Assembly: GCF_927312905.1 (NCBI RefSeq)
Contig: NZ_CAKMHQ010000053.1
Span: 1 to 58,805 of the forward strand
Source of the DNA: Candidatus Nitrotoga sp. 1052
Lineage (GTDB): Bacteria; Pseudomonadota; Gammaproteobacteria; Burkholderiales; Gallionellaceae
DNA length: 58,805 nt
Direction of reading: 5' to 3'
Shown: piece by piece, positions 27,900 to 37,047 of the stretch
How the letters are laid out: every line of letters starts with the position of its first letter
Numbering within the stretch: position 1 is the stretch's first letter
Program-made: the position numbers and the translations under genes
The notes under the pieces: generated by a model
Databases searched by the model: none
Told to the model about the DNA's origin: nothing
Seen by the model: the letters and a program-made list of their open reading frames with translations, nothing else

Positions 27900-28979
27900 A
27901 TGGTTACTTTTTGCGCGCGATGGCTTGTTGCACTTTTTTTTCCGATTACGGTGGTATTTTTCCTCTCCGCCTGCGGTAAGGAACCGTTATATCAGGAACA
28001 AGGTTATGTGTTTGGCACGCTTGTTGAAGTTAGCGTGTATGGCGAAGACGAGGCGCGTGCCAAACAGTCCGTGTCGTCTGTGATGCATGAATTTCAGCGA
28101 CTGCATGATCTTCTGCACGCCTGGAAACCCAGCGCGTTAAGCGAATTGAATGCTGCCTTTGCTAAAGGAGAGAGCAGTGAAGTTGCGACTGAACTTACCT
28201 CCATGCTGACGGACGCTGTCCAACTTTCCGCGCAGTCCGATGGGCTGTTTAATCCCGCCATTGGAAGCATGGTGAAGTTATGGGGCTTTCACGCCAACGA
28301 ATTCAAGCCCATGCTACCGGATGAAAATCAGCTTGCTGCACTAGTTTCAGCACATCCACAGATGAGCGATATTTATTTTTCCATCAGTCCCTTTCCCACA
28401 GGCGGAAAAGGAGGGCGGATTGGAAGTCGCAATGTTGCGGTGCAGCTCGATTTAGGTGGTTATGCCAAGGGCTATGCTTTGGATCGTGCCGCGACGTTGC
28501 TGAAGCAGCAGGGAATTCGCAATGCGCTGATCAATATCGGCGGCAATGTGCTGGCGATAGGCACGCATGGCTCACGTTCCTGGCGCGTCGGCATCCAGCA
28601 TCCGCGTCAGCCGGGACCGATTGCTACTCTGGAATTGCATGACGGAGAGGCTATCGGCACCTCTGGTGATTACCAGCGCTATTTTATGGTGGACAATAAA
28701 CGCTATTGTCACCTGATCGACCCGCGCAACGGAAGGCCGGTGCAGGGGGTACAGGCAGTCACCGTGCTAACGCATGGTGCACGTGCCGGTGTGTTATCTG
28801 ATGCCACATCCAAACCATTATTTATCTCGGGAAGCCAAGGCTGGCGTAGTGCAGCGAAAAAAATAAATTTAACGGAAGCGCTGTTGATTGATGACAGTGG
28901 CACGGTGCATCTTACCGCCGAACTACAGAAGCGGCTAGAATTCACAGCCAAAACCACTCTCACGAAGGTTGAGCCATGA
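27900..28979 (+). CDS. apbE: FAD:protein FMN transferase ApbE
   Basis: This encodes 359 residues from the ATG at 27900. An in-frame extension to 27762 runs through a dispersed repeat and is not supported. The signal ends LSACGKEP, so it is a lipoprotein in the periplasm. ApbE covalently attaches FMN from FAD to Thr of target flavoproteins such as NqrB/NqrC and RnfG. LDLGGYAKGYALDRA, INIGGNVLAIG and GTSGDYQRYF are the family FAD- and Mg-binding segments. No target gene is nearby. Confidence 0.93.
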   Translation: MVTFCARWLVALFFPITVVFFLSACGKEPLYQEQGYVFGTLVEVSVYGEDEARAKQSVSSVMHEFQRLHDLLHAWKPSALSELNAAFAKGESSEVATELTSMLTDAVQLSAQSDGLFNPAIGSMVKLWGFHANEFKPMLPDENQLAALVSAHPQMSDIYFSISPFPTGGKGGRIGSRNVAVQLDLGGYAKGYALDRAATLLKQQGIRNALINIGGNVLAIGTHGSRSWRVGIQHPRQPGPIATLELHDGEAIGTSGDYQRYFMVDNKRYCHLIDPRNGRPVQGVQAVTVLTHGARAGVLSDATSKPLFISGSQGWRSAAKKINLTEALLIDDSGTVHLTAELQKRLEFTAKTTLTKVEP

Positions 28980-29094
28980 TTACGACGATATGCAGAACCG
29001 TATCCCGATATAAGCTATTGTGCAATTTATTATTGGGGCGTTTCTGCTGATTGTTTTCTCTTATTATAAGTTTATCGTTTAGGAGTTATTTGAA

Positions 29095-29520
29095 GTGATC
29101 GGAATTTTATTGATAACCCATAATGGTCTCGGTGATAGCCTGGTGGATTGCGTACGGCATGTCATGGGCGATGTGTCGCCTAATCTGAAGGTATTGTCGG
29201 TACTGGCAGATGACGACCCTCAGCGTAAAGAAGACGAAGGACGGGCGCTTATGGCGCAATTGGACACAGGGGAAGGTGTGTTAGTGTTATCCGACCTATG
29301 TGGCTCGACCCCGTGCAATATCGGACGACGGCTGTTTCAGCCTGGCCGAGCAGTAGGTGTGACTGGAGTAAACCTGCCTATGCTGTTGCGCGCAGTTTGC
29401 TATAGCCATAAGCCGCTGGCCGAAGTTGCTCAGAAGGCGCTGGAAGGCGGGCGCGAATGTATTGTTTTAATGGATGCTGATGAGGGATGTCATGTTGAAC
29501 CAAGATGCACTAATCATTAA
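29095..29520 (+). CDS. PTS EIIA component, mannose type
   Basis: This encodes 141 residues from GTG at 29095, with AGGAG 10 bases upstream. The phosphorylated His is His9, in ILLITHNGLG. VLVLSDLCGSTPCNIG is the family second segment. It overlaps the HPr gene. With HPr and EI but no EIIB/EIIC sugar permease, it belongs to the incomplete, regulatory phosphotransferase system of betaproteobacteria. In that system phosphoryl groups flow PEP to EI to HPr to EIIA and signal metabolic state rather than transport sugar. Confidence 0.9.
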   Translation: MIGILLITHNGLGDSLVDCVRHVMGDVSPNLKVLSVLADDDPQRKEDEGRALMAQLDTGEGVLVLSDLCGSTPCNIGRRLFQPGRAVGVTGVNLPMLLRAVCYSHKPLAEVAQKALEGGRECIVLMDADEGCHVEPRCTNH

Positions 29521-29761
29521 CAAGTTGGGGTTACATGCACGCGCCTCGTCCAAGCTGACTCAGCTTGCCTCAAAGTTTCCCTGCGAGGTATGGATGTCAC
29601 GTGCAGGTCGGCGCGTGAACGCAAAAAGTATTATGGGTGTAATGATGCTGGCCGCTGCCAAGGGCAGTACCATCAACATCGAAACCAGCGGCGAAAAAGA
29701 GAGGGAGGCGATGGATGCAATCGTTGCCCTGATTAATGATTATTTTGGAGAAGCCGAATGA
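29492..29761 (+). CDS. ptsH: Phosphocarrier protein HPr
   Basis: This encodes 89 residues from the ATG at 29492, chosen because GAGGGA lies 6-8 bases upstream; an earlier in-frame ATG (29474) lies within EIIA. His15 in KLGLHARASS accepts phosphate from EI. Ser46 in NAKSIMGVMML is the regulatory serine phosphorylated by HPr kinase, which must be encoded elsewhere. It overlaps both neighbours (29 bp with EIIA, ATGA with ptsI), so all three are coupled. Confidence 0.95.
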   Translation: MLNQDALIINKLGLHARASSKLTQLASKFPCEVWMSRAGRRVNAKSIMGVMMLAAAKGSTINIETSGEKEREAMDAIVALINDYFGEAE

Positions 29762-31485
29762 GCTTCACCCTGCATGGCATTCCAGTCTCCAGTGGCATCG
29801 CCATCGGCTATGCTCATCTTCTTTCGCACACAGTGCTGGAAGTTGTGCACTATGTGATGCCCAAGCAGCTGGTGCATGAGGAAGTTGCGCGCTTCGACGC
29901 TGCGATGGAAAGCACACGTCAGGAACTGGCCGGGTTGCGCGGGAATCGTCCGCTGCACGCAGCTGCCGAGTTCGATGCTTTTCTTGATCTGCACCTGATG
30001 ATATTGGCCGACGAACACATCAACCTGGCATCGCGCGAAATGATAGAGCGCGAGCAGTGCAATGCAGAATGGGCGCTCAAAATGCAGATGGATGCGCTGG
30101 TGGCTGAGTTTGAGGCGTTCGACGATTCCTACCTGCGCGAGCGCAAAACTGACGTAGTGCAGGTGGTGGAGCGCGTGCTTAAAAAGCTTACCGGCCAGCC
30201 GGGCAGTGTGCCGCCTGCCGCCAGGCCTGACGTGAGAATGATTTTGATAGCGCATGATGTCAGTCCGGCTGACTTGATTCAGCTCAAACCGCATCAATTT
30301 GCCGCTATCCTTACTGATTTGGGCGGTGCCACCTCGCACACCGCCATTATAGCGCGCGGCCTGAGTACGCCATGTGTGGTAGGTTTGCATCGTGCGCGCC
30401 AGTTGATACGTGAGAATGATCTGCTCATTGTGGATGGTGGGCAAGGTGTCGTTATTGTTAACCCGGACGAGCAAGTTCTTGTCGAATACAAACTGCTTCA
30501 GAGCCAATGGGAAGAAAATCGGAAAAAACTTAAATGCCTCAAATCCACGCCCGCCAACACACTTGACGGCACCGCCATTGAGCTGCACGCGAATATTGAG
30601 CTTCCAAACGACTTGGCGGAAGTTTATGAAAATGGCGCCACCGGCATAGGGTTATTTCGCAGTGAATTTCTGTTCCTCAATCGTGACATCCTGCCGGATG
30701 AAGAAGAGCAATTTGTAGCTTACCGCGCTGTGGCAGAAGGAATGAAAGGACTGCCTGTAACCATTCGCACCTTCGACCTCGGTGCGGACAAACAGCTTGA
30801 GGGTGTCCAACGCGTTGCCAGCAACCCCGCACTGGGGCTGCGTGCTATCCGGCTGTGCCTGGTTGAGCCGCAATTGTTTCGCACTCAATTACGTGCATTG
30901 CTACGCGCCTCGCACTATGGCAACGTAAAAATACTGATTCCAATGCTTTCCGGTGTGTCGGAGATTAACCAGACCTTGCAATTCATCGTCAATGCCAAGC
31001 AAAGCCTGGATGATGAGGGCATCCCTTATAATCGTGAAATACAAATTGGCGGCATGATAGAAATTCCTGCAGCCGCTCTGGTGCTCGATGTGTTTATCAA
31101 GAAGCTGGATTTCCTCTCCATCGGCACCAATGATTTGATCCAGTATACGCTGGCAATAGACCGCACAGATGAGGAAGTGGCCCACCTGTATGATCCGTTG
31201 CATCCCGCTGTTCTATACCTACTGGCGCACGTCATTGGTAACGCCAATAAGGCTGGCATTCCGATTTCGGTGTGCGGAGAAATGGCTGGTAATGTCGAAT
31301 ACGCTCGTCTGCTGCTCGGCCTCGGCTTGCGTCAATTCTCCATGAATTCAGCGCAACTGCTCTGCGTTAAACAGTGCGTTCTTACCACAAGCTTGCCAGA
31401 TATTGTAACGCTGACGCAAAGGATATTGCGCGCTAACGATCCGCTAAAAATACGTGAGTTGCTGGAAAAACTGAACGCTGCTTAG
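29758..31485 (+). CDS. ptsI: PTS enzyme I (PEP-protein phosphotransferase)
   Basis: This encodes 575 residues, the usual length. It takes phosphate from PEP onto His194, in GGATSHTAIIARG, and passes it to HPr. The C-terminal PEP-binding barrel has GIGLFRSEFLFL, DFLSIGTNDLIQYTLA and catalytic Cys in SVCGEMAG. All key residues are present. It starts within the last codon of ptsH (ATGA overlap) and ends the EIIA-HPr-EI operon. Confidence 0.96.
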   Translation: MSFTLHGIPVSSGIAIGYAHLLSHTVLEVVHYVMPKQLVHEEVARFDAAMESTRQELAGLRGNRPLHAAAEFDAFLDLHLMILADEHINLASREMIEREQCNAEWALKMQMDALVAEFEAFDDSYLRERKTDVVQVVERVLKKLTGQPGSVPPAARPDVRMILIAHDVSPADLIQLKPHQFAAILTDLGGATSHTAIIARGLSTPCVVGLHRARQLIRENDLLIVDGGQGVVIVNPDEQVLVEYKLLQSQWEENRKKLKCLKSTPANTLDGTAIELHANIELPNDLAEVYENGATGIGLFRSEFLFLNRDILPDEEEQFVAYRAVAEGMKGLPVTIRTFDLGADKQLEGVQRVASNPALGLRAIRLCLVEPQLFRTQLRALLRASHYGNVKILIPMLSGVSEINQTLQFIVNAKQSLDDEGIPYNREIQIGGMIEIPAAALVLDVFIKKLDFLSIGTNDLIQYTLAIDRTDEEVAHLYDPLHPAVLYLLAHVIGNANKAGIPISVCGEMAGNVEYARLLLGLGLRQFSMNSAQLLCVKQCVLTTSLPDIVTLTQRILRANDPLKIRELLEKLNAA

Positions 31486-31502
31486 TGAGCTGAACAATAT
31501 AT

Positions 31503-31590
31503 AGGGCGCCTCTAAAAATTCAAGTTTCTAAGCAAGACAAGGCACGAGTAAAAAATTTGAGCTCGGAACAGTGTACAGATGCCAGTGCCC
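31503..31590 (+). repeat. Solo IS5-type left-end fragment
   Basis: AGGGCGCCTCTAAAA at 31503-31517 matches, with one difference, the complement of the right end of the IS5 remnant at 5375-5389. The following 70 bases have no ORF. It is a leftover IS end or a small non-autonomous element between ptsI and the amidotransferase. Confidence 0.55.
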
Positions 31591-31692
31591 TCATAAAAAT
31601 CATAAACTCAGCTTTCCTTATCTTATTTTGGAATAAGCACGATGCGCTGAGATGCAATACACTTACAACCTGGTTAGGTCAGGAGTTGAGAT

Positions 31693-32520
31693 ATGTGCGA
31701 ACTGCTCGGCATGAACTGCAATGTCCCCACTGATATTTGTTTTTCCTTCACCGGCTTCCAGAAACGGGGGGGAGAAACGGGCGTACATGCTGATGGCTGG
31801 GGCATCGCTTTTTTCGAGGGCAAGGGGGTGCGGCTATTTTTGGATCCAAAACCTTCAGCCCAATCGCCTATCGCTGAACTGGTGCGAAACTATCCTATCC
31901 ATTCCCTTAACGTCATTGCGCATATTCGTAAGGCGACACAAGGCCTGGTGTCGTTGGAAAATACCCATCCGTTTGTGCGCGAGCTGTGGGGTCGGTACTG
32001 GGTTTTTGCGCACAACGGTAATTTACCGCAATTCCAGCCTGAGTTATATGGTGGCTTTGTTCCTGTGGGAAATACTGATAGTGAACGTATTTTTTGCTGG
32101 TTGCTGCAAAGTCTGAGAATTCGTTTTAATGACACACCGCCAACACGTGACGTTCTGTTTGCTGCATTGCATGAGCTAACAGATCAACTTGCTGGCATGG
32201 GCATCTTTAACTATCTATTGTCTAACGGCGAATGCCTTTTTGCGCATTGCGCTACCGAATTAAACTACCTTATCCGCCACAGCCCATTCAATGTGGCGCA
32301 TCTCAAGGATGAGGATATGACAGTTGATTTCAGCCACGTGACCACGCCTAATGATCGCGTGGCCATCATCGCCACCGTGCCGCTGACTGACAACGAGCCT
32401 TGGCAAGCCATGATGCCGGGCACATTGTGGATGTTCCATGAGGGTGAGGCCGTCGCACAACTTGCCACGACTCCCAGCCCGATAAAATCGCTGGCTGGAG
32501 GCTGGCGAGCCATGAATTAA
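31693..32520 (+). CDS. Class II glutamine amidotransferase, YafJ-like
   Basis: This encodes 275 residues. After removal of Met1 the nucleophile is Cys2 (MCELLGMNCN), as in class II (Ntn) amidotransferases. RGGETGVHADGWGIAFF, NVIAHIRKATQG and VFAHNGNLPQF are the glutamine-pocket segments. There is no synthase domain, so ammonia would go to an unknown acceptor. Proteins of this type (YafJ/DUF2144) are conserved in proteobacteria with no known product. It converges with ald, with 8 bp between the stop codons. Confidence 0.88.
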   Translation: MCELLGMNCNVPTDICFSFTGFQKRGGETGVHADGWGIAFFEGKGVRLFLDPKPSAQSPIAELVRNYPIHSLNVIAHIRKATQGLVSLENTHPFVRELWGRYWVFAHNGNLPQFQPELYGGFVPVGNTDSERIFCWLLQSLRIRFNDTPPTRDVLFAALHELTDQLAGMGIFNYLLSNGECLFAHCATELNYLIRHSPFNVAHLKDEDMTVDFSHVTTPNDRVAIIATVPLTDNEPWQAMMPGTLWMFHEGEAVAQLATTPSPIKSLAGGWRAMN

Positions 32521-32528
32521 TTGAGGAA

Positions 32529-33644
32529 TTAATCGAGGAAATTTTCCGGTGCGTGGGCAAGCATTCCGAATGCCTTCGCGACAGCGTGATGAGTAATTTT
32601 TCCATTCACGATATTGAGTCCTTTGCGCAACGCAGGGCTATCCTTAAGTGCCTGCTTCCAGCCTTTATTTGCCAATTGCAGCACATAAGGCAAAGTTGCA
32701 TTGGTTAGCGCCAGCGTAGAGGTGCGTGGTACGGCGCCGGGCATGTTCGCAACAGCATAGTGAATTACACCCTCGACCATATAAATAGGGTTCTCGTGCG
32801 TGGTGGGATGGGTTGTTTCAATGCAGCCGCCTTGATCCACTGCAACATCCACAATCACCGAGCCTTGGCGCATGGTCTTGAGATCATCGTAGCGTATCAG
32901 CTTGGGCGCAATGGCTCCGGTGACTAACACCCCGCCGATGACAAGATCGGCGGTGGCAATTTGTTCCAGCAGATTGTGTCGATTGGAAAAAACCAATTGT
33001 ACGTTAGCGGGCATGACATCGCTAAGATGGCGCAGCCGCTCCAGTGAAATGTCGAGGATGGTGACGCTCGCGCCCAGACCTGCTGCCATTTTGGCGGCAT
33101 TCATACCCACTACGCCGCCGCCGAGGATGACAACATGCGCGGGTGGCACACCGGGGACACCACCTAGCAGAACGCCCCGTCCACCATATAATTTTTCGAG
33201 ATATTTGGCCCCTTCATGCACGGCCATGCGTCCGGCGACTTCGGACATTGGTGTAAGCAGTGGTAATTCGCGTGAAGGCAATTCAATCGTTTCGTAAGCG
33301 ATGCAAGTTGCGCCAGAATCCAGATGCGCTTGGGTTAGTTTTTCATCAGCGGCAAAGTGAAAATAGGTGAACACTGTTTGACCAGGCTTGAGGTACTGCC
33401 ATTCTGGCTCAATCGGTTCTTTAACTTTAACAATCAGATCGGCATCCGCCCATATTGTGTCGGCATCTGGGACGATACAAGCACCTACAGCAAGATACTG
33501 CTCGTCACTGAAATCACTACCCAATCCTGCGCCTGCCTCGACCAGCACAGAATGCCCCGCCGCAATAAGCGATTCTGCGCCGGATGGGACCAGTGCGACA
33601 CGACTTTCGTTAGCTTTGATTTCTTTGGGTATGCCGATTTTCAT
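32529..33644 (-). CDS. ald: Alanine dehydrogenase
   Basis: This encodes 371 residues, the family length. It catalyses reversible NAD-dependent oxidative deamination of alanine to pyruvate and ammonia. The N-terminal MKIGIPKEIKANESRVAL, the catalytic Lys region VKVKEP, the catalytic His region YFHFAADEKL, and the NAD-binding GGGVVGMNAA are all intact. It faces the amidotransferase gene and is downstream of the AmpG-like gene (45-bp gap), with which it may be cotranscribed. Confidence 0.95.
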   Translation of the reverse strand: MKIGIPKEIKANESRVALVPSGAESLIAAGHSVLVEAGAGLGSDFSDEQYLAVGACIVPDADTIWADADLIVKVKEPIEPEWQYLKPGQTVFTYFHFAADEKLTQAHLDSGATCIAYETIELPSRELPLLTPMSEVAGRMAVHEGAKYLEKLYGGRGVLLGGVPGVPPAHVVILGGGVVGMNAAKMAAGLGASVTILDISLERLRHLSDVMPANVQLVFSNRHNLLEQIATADLVIGGVLVTGAIAPKLIRYDDLKTMRQGSVIVDVAVDQGGCIETTHPTTHENPIYMVEGVIHYAVANMPGAVPRTSTLALTNATLPYVLQLANKGWKQALKDSPALRKGLNIVNGKITHHAVAKAFGMLAHAPENFLD

Positions 33645-33689
33645 GTGATTGCCTCACTAAACTGATCGTATGAGATGGATTTTTGGGGC

Positions 33690-34949
33690 TCAAGGTATCC
33701 GTAATGAATTCGACCCATTCCACGGCGCCACTTTTAATAGCAATACCATTCCTGGCAGTGCCAGAAGTGCGCACAGCAAAAAAAATCCCGTCCAGCCGAT
33801 TGCTTCCACCAACCAGCCAGTCGCTGCGTTGGCGAAGGTGCGTGGCATAGCTGCGAGGCTGGTAAACAGCGCGAATTGCGTGGCGGTGTAGGCGGGATGG
33901 GTGGTGCGCGCAATGAAGGCGACAAATGCGGCTGTACCTAGCCCCACGCCCAAGGCTTCTATGCCAATCACTATGGCGAGTTGAGTGAGTTCCACGGTGG
34001 TAATTTCGGCATGATACCCAACCGATGCTAGCCAGAAGAAACCAAAGATTGATACCACTTGAACTACCCCAAACAACCACAAGGCGCGGTTGATGCCGAT
34101 CCTTACCATCCATAATCCGCCAAGCAAACCGCCAATTACAGCGGGCCACAGTCCCGCATTCTTGGCGATCAGGCCGATCTGTGTTTTAGAGAATCCCATA
34201 TCCATGTAGAACGGGGTGGCCAGCGCGGTGCACATGCTGTCGCCGAGTTTGTAAAAGAACAGAAAGGAGAGGATTAGCAGCGCGCTGCGCCAACCATGCC
34301 GAGTGATGAATTCGTGAAAAGGTTCGACAACCGCATCACGCAGGGATTTCGGCGGGTTAATATTTAATGGCTCTTTCACCATTAGCGTCATCGCCATGCC
34401 GGGCAACATGAACAACGCTGTGATGATAAACACTATGCTCCACGGCATGAAATCTGCCAGGATCAGTGACAGTGAACCCGGCACCAAGCCAGCGATGCGA
34501 TAGGCATTTACATGCACTGCATTGCCCAATCCCAGTTCACTTTCCTCCAGCAATTCGCGCCGGTAGGCATCGAGCACGATGTCCTGAGTAGCGCTCAGAA
34601 ATGCCAATAGCGTTGCAATGTAGGCAATAGTTCGTAAATCGCTTTGCGGTGAAAACGCACCCATCGAGGCAATTACTGCCAATAAACCCAGCTGGGTGAG
34701 CAGCATCCAGCCGCGCCTGCGCCCAAGGACAGGCAGGACATAGCGGTCCAGCAGTGGCGACCACAGGAATTTCCAGGTATAGGGAAACTGGATCAGCGCG
34801 AATAGCCCGATGGTTTTGAGATCAACTTGCTCACTACGCAGCCAGGCGGGTACCAAATTGAACAACAGGTACAACGGCAGGCCGGAGCTGAAGCCTGTGA
34901 ATACACAAATCAACATGCGCCGCGTGAACAGCTGCGCGATCACACTCAT
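33690..34949 (-). CDS. Major facilitator transporter, AmpG-like
   Basis: This encodes 419 residues with about twelve transmembrane helices. Early FTGFSSGLPLYLLFNLVPAW and LDRYVLPVLGRRRGWM are typical of AmpG muropeptide permeases. AmpG imports GlcNAc-anhydroMurNAc peptides released by lytic transglycosylases for recycling, which fits with the two transglycosylase genes elsewhere in the window. The start lies 3 bp downstream of the metW stop, so it is probably in the metX-metW transcript. Confidence 0.85.
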   Translation of the reverse strand: MSVIAQLFTRRMLICVFTGFSSGLPLYLLFNLVPAWLRSEQVDLKTIGLFALIQFPYTWKFLWSPLLDRYVLPVLGRRRGWMLLTQLGLLAVIASMGAFSPQSDLRTIAYIATLLAFLSATQDIVLDAYRRELLEESELGLGNAVHVNAYRIAGLVPGSLSLILADFMPWSIVFIITALFMLPGMAMTLMVKEPLNINPPKSLRDAVVEPFHEFITRHGWRSALLILSFLFFYKLGDSMCTALATPFYMDMGFSKTQIGLIAKNAGLWPAVIGGLLGGLWMVRIGINRALWLFGVVQVVSIFGFFWLASVGYHAEITTVELTQLAIVIGIEALGVGLGTAAFVAFIARTTHPAYTATQFALFTSLAAMPRTFANAATGWLVEAIGWTGFFLLCALLALPGMVLLLKVAPWNGSNSLRIP

Positions 34950-34952
34950 GGA

Positions 34953-35567
34953 TTAAACAGCACGCTTGAAGCGATACACCGCTGTACTGCCTAACAGATT
35001 AGGTAATAGTTTTATCTCGCTATCGCCTGTCATGACGCGACGGTCAAGAATGGTCATCTTGTTATCGTGGCAGAATGTCTCAAAGTCATGCAGCGTGCAC
35101 AGATGAATATTGGGTGTGTCATACCACTGATAGGGCAGATCTTCAGACACTGGCATATTGCCTTGCAATATGTTCATACGGTTCCGCCAGTAGCCGAAAT
35201 TGGGAAAGCTGACTATGCCCTCACGTCCCACGCGCAGCATTTCCTGCATCAGAGGTTCCGTGTGACGAGTGGCCTGTAGCGTCTGCGACAGGATGACATA
35301 ATCAAAGGCATTACTTTCAAAGCCGGAAAGTCCCGATTCCAAGTCGCCTTGAATGACATTCACTTGATTCTGGATACATGCCACGATGTTATCGTCGCTG
35401 ATTTCCACTCCGTAGCCCTGTACCTTGCTCGTACCCTGCAAATAACGCAGCAGGCTGCCATCACCGCAACCCAAGTCCAGAACTGAAGCGCCCGGCGGAA
35501 TCCATGCCGCTATTGCAGCAAAGTCAGGGCGGGTCGCGGTGAGAGTGGAGTGATCGTGCGTGCTCAT
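34953..35567 (-). CDS. metW: Methionine biosynthesis protein MetW
   Basis: This encodes 204 residues. The SAM-methyltransferase fold has [15 protein letters not shown] at about 30-44 and [16 protein letters not shown]. The C-terminal [19 protein letters not shown] and [16 protein letters not shown] are MetW hallmarks. In bacteria of this type MetW works together with MetX in homoserine acylation. Its start overlaps the metX stop as ATGA, so expression is coupled. Confidence 0.95.
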   Translation of the reverse strand: MSTHDHSTLTATRPDFAAIAAWIPPGASVLDLGCGDGSLLRYLQGTSKVQGYGVEISDDNIVACIQNQVNVIQGDLESGLSGFESNAFDYVILSQTLQATRHTEPLMQEMLRVGREGIVSFPNFGYWRNRMNILQGNMPVSEDLPYQWYDTPNIHLCTLHDFETFCHDNKMTILDRRVMTGDSEIKLLPNLLGSTAVYRFKRAV

Positions 35568-36703
35568 GCAGTAAACTCGCTGGCAATATTGTCGAAGTAA
35601 GCGCGCATCACATTATGGTAATGCGTATGCTGCATCAGAAAAGAATCATGCCCATGCGTCGAGGTAATCTCAGCGTAGCTTACTTTAAGGCGGTTATGAA
35701 GCAGTGCTTTGACGATGGCGCGCGAACGCTCCGGTGCAAAGCGCCAGTCGGTGGTAAATGACAATACTAAAAAATTTGCGCGAGCAGCGGCGAAAGCTTT
35801 ATTCAGGTCATCATTGTATTCCCGGGCGGGATCAAAATAATCCAGCGCCTTGGTCATAAGCAAATAGGTGTTAGCGTCAAAATATGCGGCGAACTTGTCG
35901 CCTTGATAGCGCAGGTAAGACTCGATTTCGAAATCGATATCATAGCTGTAGCTGTATTTATCGGAGCGCAGCCCACGCCCGAATTTATCCGCCATTGCAT
36001 CGTTGGAAAGGTAGGTGATATGCCCCAGCATGCGCGCTAAGCGTAAGCCACGCGTAGGCACCACGCCGTGTTCATAATAATTACCGCCGTAGAAATCAGG
36101 ATCAGTCAAAATCGCATTGCGAGCTACATCATTGAACGCGATATTTTGTGCGGTCAAGCGAGGTGCCGAGGCAATCGCCAGTACATGTCGCACACGTCCA
36201 GGATATGCCAGCGACCATTGCAGCGCTTGCATCCCGCCCAAGCTGCCGCCAAGCACTGCAGCAAATTGATTAATGCCAAGCTTATCGGCCAGGTGCGCCT
36301 GCGACTCCACCCAGTCTTCAACTGTTACCACGGGAAAGCTCGCACCATAAGGTTTGCCAGTTGCCGGGTTGATGCTGATGGGCCCCGTTGAACCATGGCA
36401 GCCACCAAGATTATTTAATCCGATAACGAAAAATTTCTCAGTGTCGATAGGCTTGCCGGGTCCTATCATAGTGTCCCACCAGCCGACGTTTTTTAGATCA
36501 TCCGCGTAATAGCCCGCTACATGATGATGGCCGGAAAGTGCATGGCAGACCAGGACGGCATTGGATTTATCGCTGTTTAATGTGCCGTAAGTCTCATACA
36601 CCAGTTCGTAGCTCGGCAACACAGCCCCGCTTTTACATGAAAAAGGGGTGTTGAAATGCGCGTGCTGTGCACTGACGATGCCGATGCTATTTGATGCGTT
36701 CAA
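35564..36703 (-). CDS. metX: Homoserine O-acyltransferase MetX
   Basis: This encodes 379 residues, starting at TTG (36703-36701) with GGGGA 7 bases upstream. It is an alpha/beta-hydrolase fold enzyme that acylates homoserine (acetyl- or succinyl-CoA) for methionine synthesis. The nucleophile Ser154 lies in [14 protein letters not shown], and late Asp and His are in [10 protein letters not shown] and STHGHDSFL. YYYxxE-type tuning residues cannot settle which acyl donor is used. It is the first gene of metX-metW-ampG-like(-ald), preceded by an attenuator-like hairpin. Confidence 0.94.
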   Translation of the reverse strand: MNASNSIGIVSAQHAHFNTPFSCKSGAVLPSYELVYETYGTLNSDKSNAVLVCHALSGHHHVAGYYADDLKNVGWWDTMIGPGKPIDTEKFFVIGLNNLGGCHGSTGPISINPATGKPYGASFPVVTVEDWVESQAHLADKLGINQFAAVLGGSLGGMQALQWSLAYPGRVRHVLAIASAPRLTAQNIAFNDVARNAILTDPDFYGGNYYEHGVVPTRGLRLARMLGHITYLSNDAMADKFGRGLRSDKYSYSYDIDFEIESYLRYQGDKFAAYFDANTYLLMTKALDYFDPAREYNDDLNKAFAAARANFLVLSFTTDWRFAPERSRAIVKALLHNRLKVSYAEITSTHGHDSFLMQHTHYHNVMRAYFDNIASEFTA

Positions 36704-36713
36704 TTAAGAATCC

Positions 36714-36751
36714 CCAAAAACAAAACCCGCTCAGCTTGAGCGGAGCGGGTT
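36714..36751 (-). terminator. Attenuator-like hairpin in the metX leader
   Basis: On the minus strand AACCCGCTC (36751-36743) pairs with GAGCGGGTT (36732-36724). T-rich TTTTGTTTTTG (about 36726-36716) follows, then the metX Shine-Dalgarno. No minus-strand gene lies upstream within 300 bp, so it would stop transcription in the metX leader itself. Confidence 0.6.
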
Positions 36752-36771
36752 GCTTCGCTTTAGCTGGAATT

Positions 36772-36799
36772 TTTAAAGTGCCCCGCAAGCTGATGTCAA
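36772..36799 (-). promoter_or_regulatory. Promoter candidate for metX
   Basis: On the minus strand TTGACA (36799-36794) and TTTAAA (36777-36772) are separated by 16 bases. A start here would place the attenuator hairpin near the beginning of the transcript. A second TTGACA lies at 36844-36839 without a good -10 box. Confidence 0.4.
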
Positions 36800-37047
36800 A
36801 TCGGCACTGGTATGTAGTTTCCGTGTTTTGCATGGGACTGTCAATTTCGTTGCATGGTTCGTTGTGTAGCCCATCTCATTTTTCATTTTCTTCCATATGC
36901 AAATAACAGATATGAAAATAATAATTAATTATTTCATCCAGGAAAAGAACCTCTTTAGAATGCGTGCCTCGCTCATGAACATTCGCGGCAAATTGGTACG
37001 GTAACTCCAGTTATCCCCCGTTCCATCAACGAACTGGAGTTGAACAA

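Noticed and set aside
29740-30588. 282-codon minus-strand frame inside ptsI
   Set aside because: It lies antisense to a fully conserved enzyme I; its sequence has no family features.
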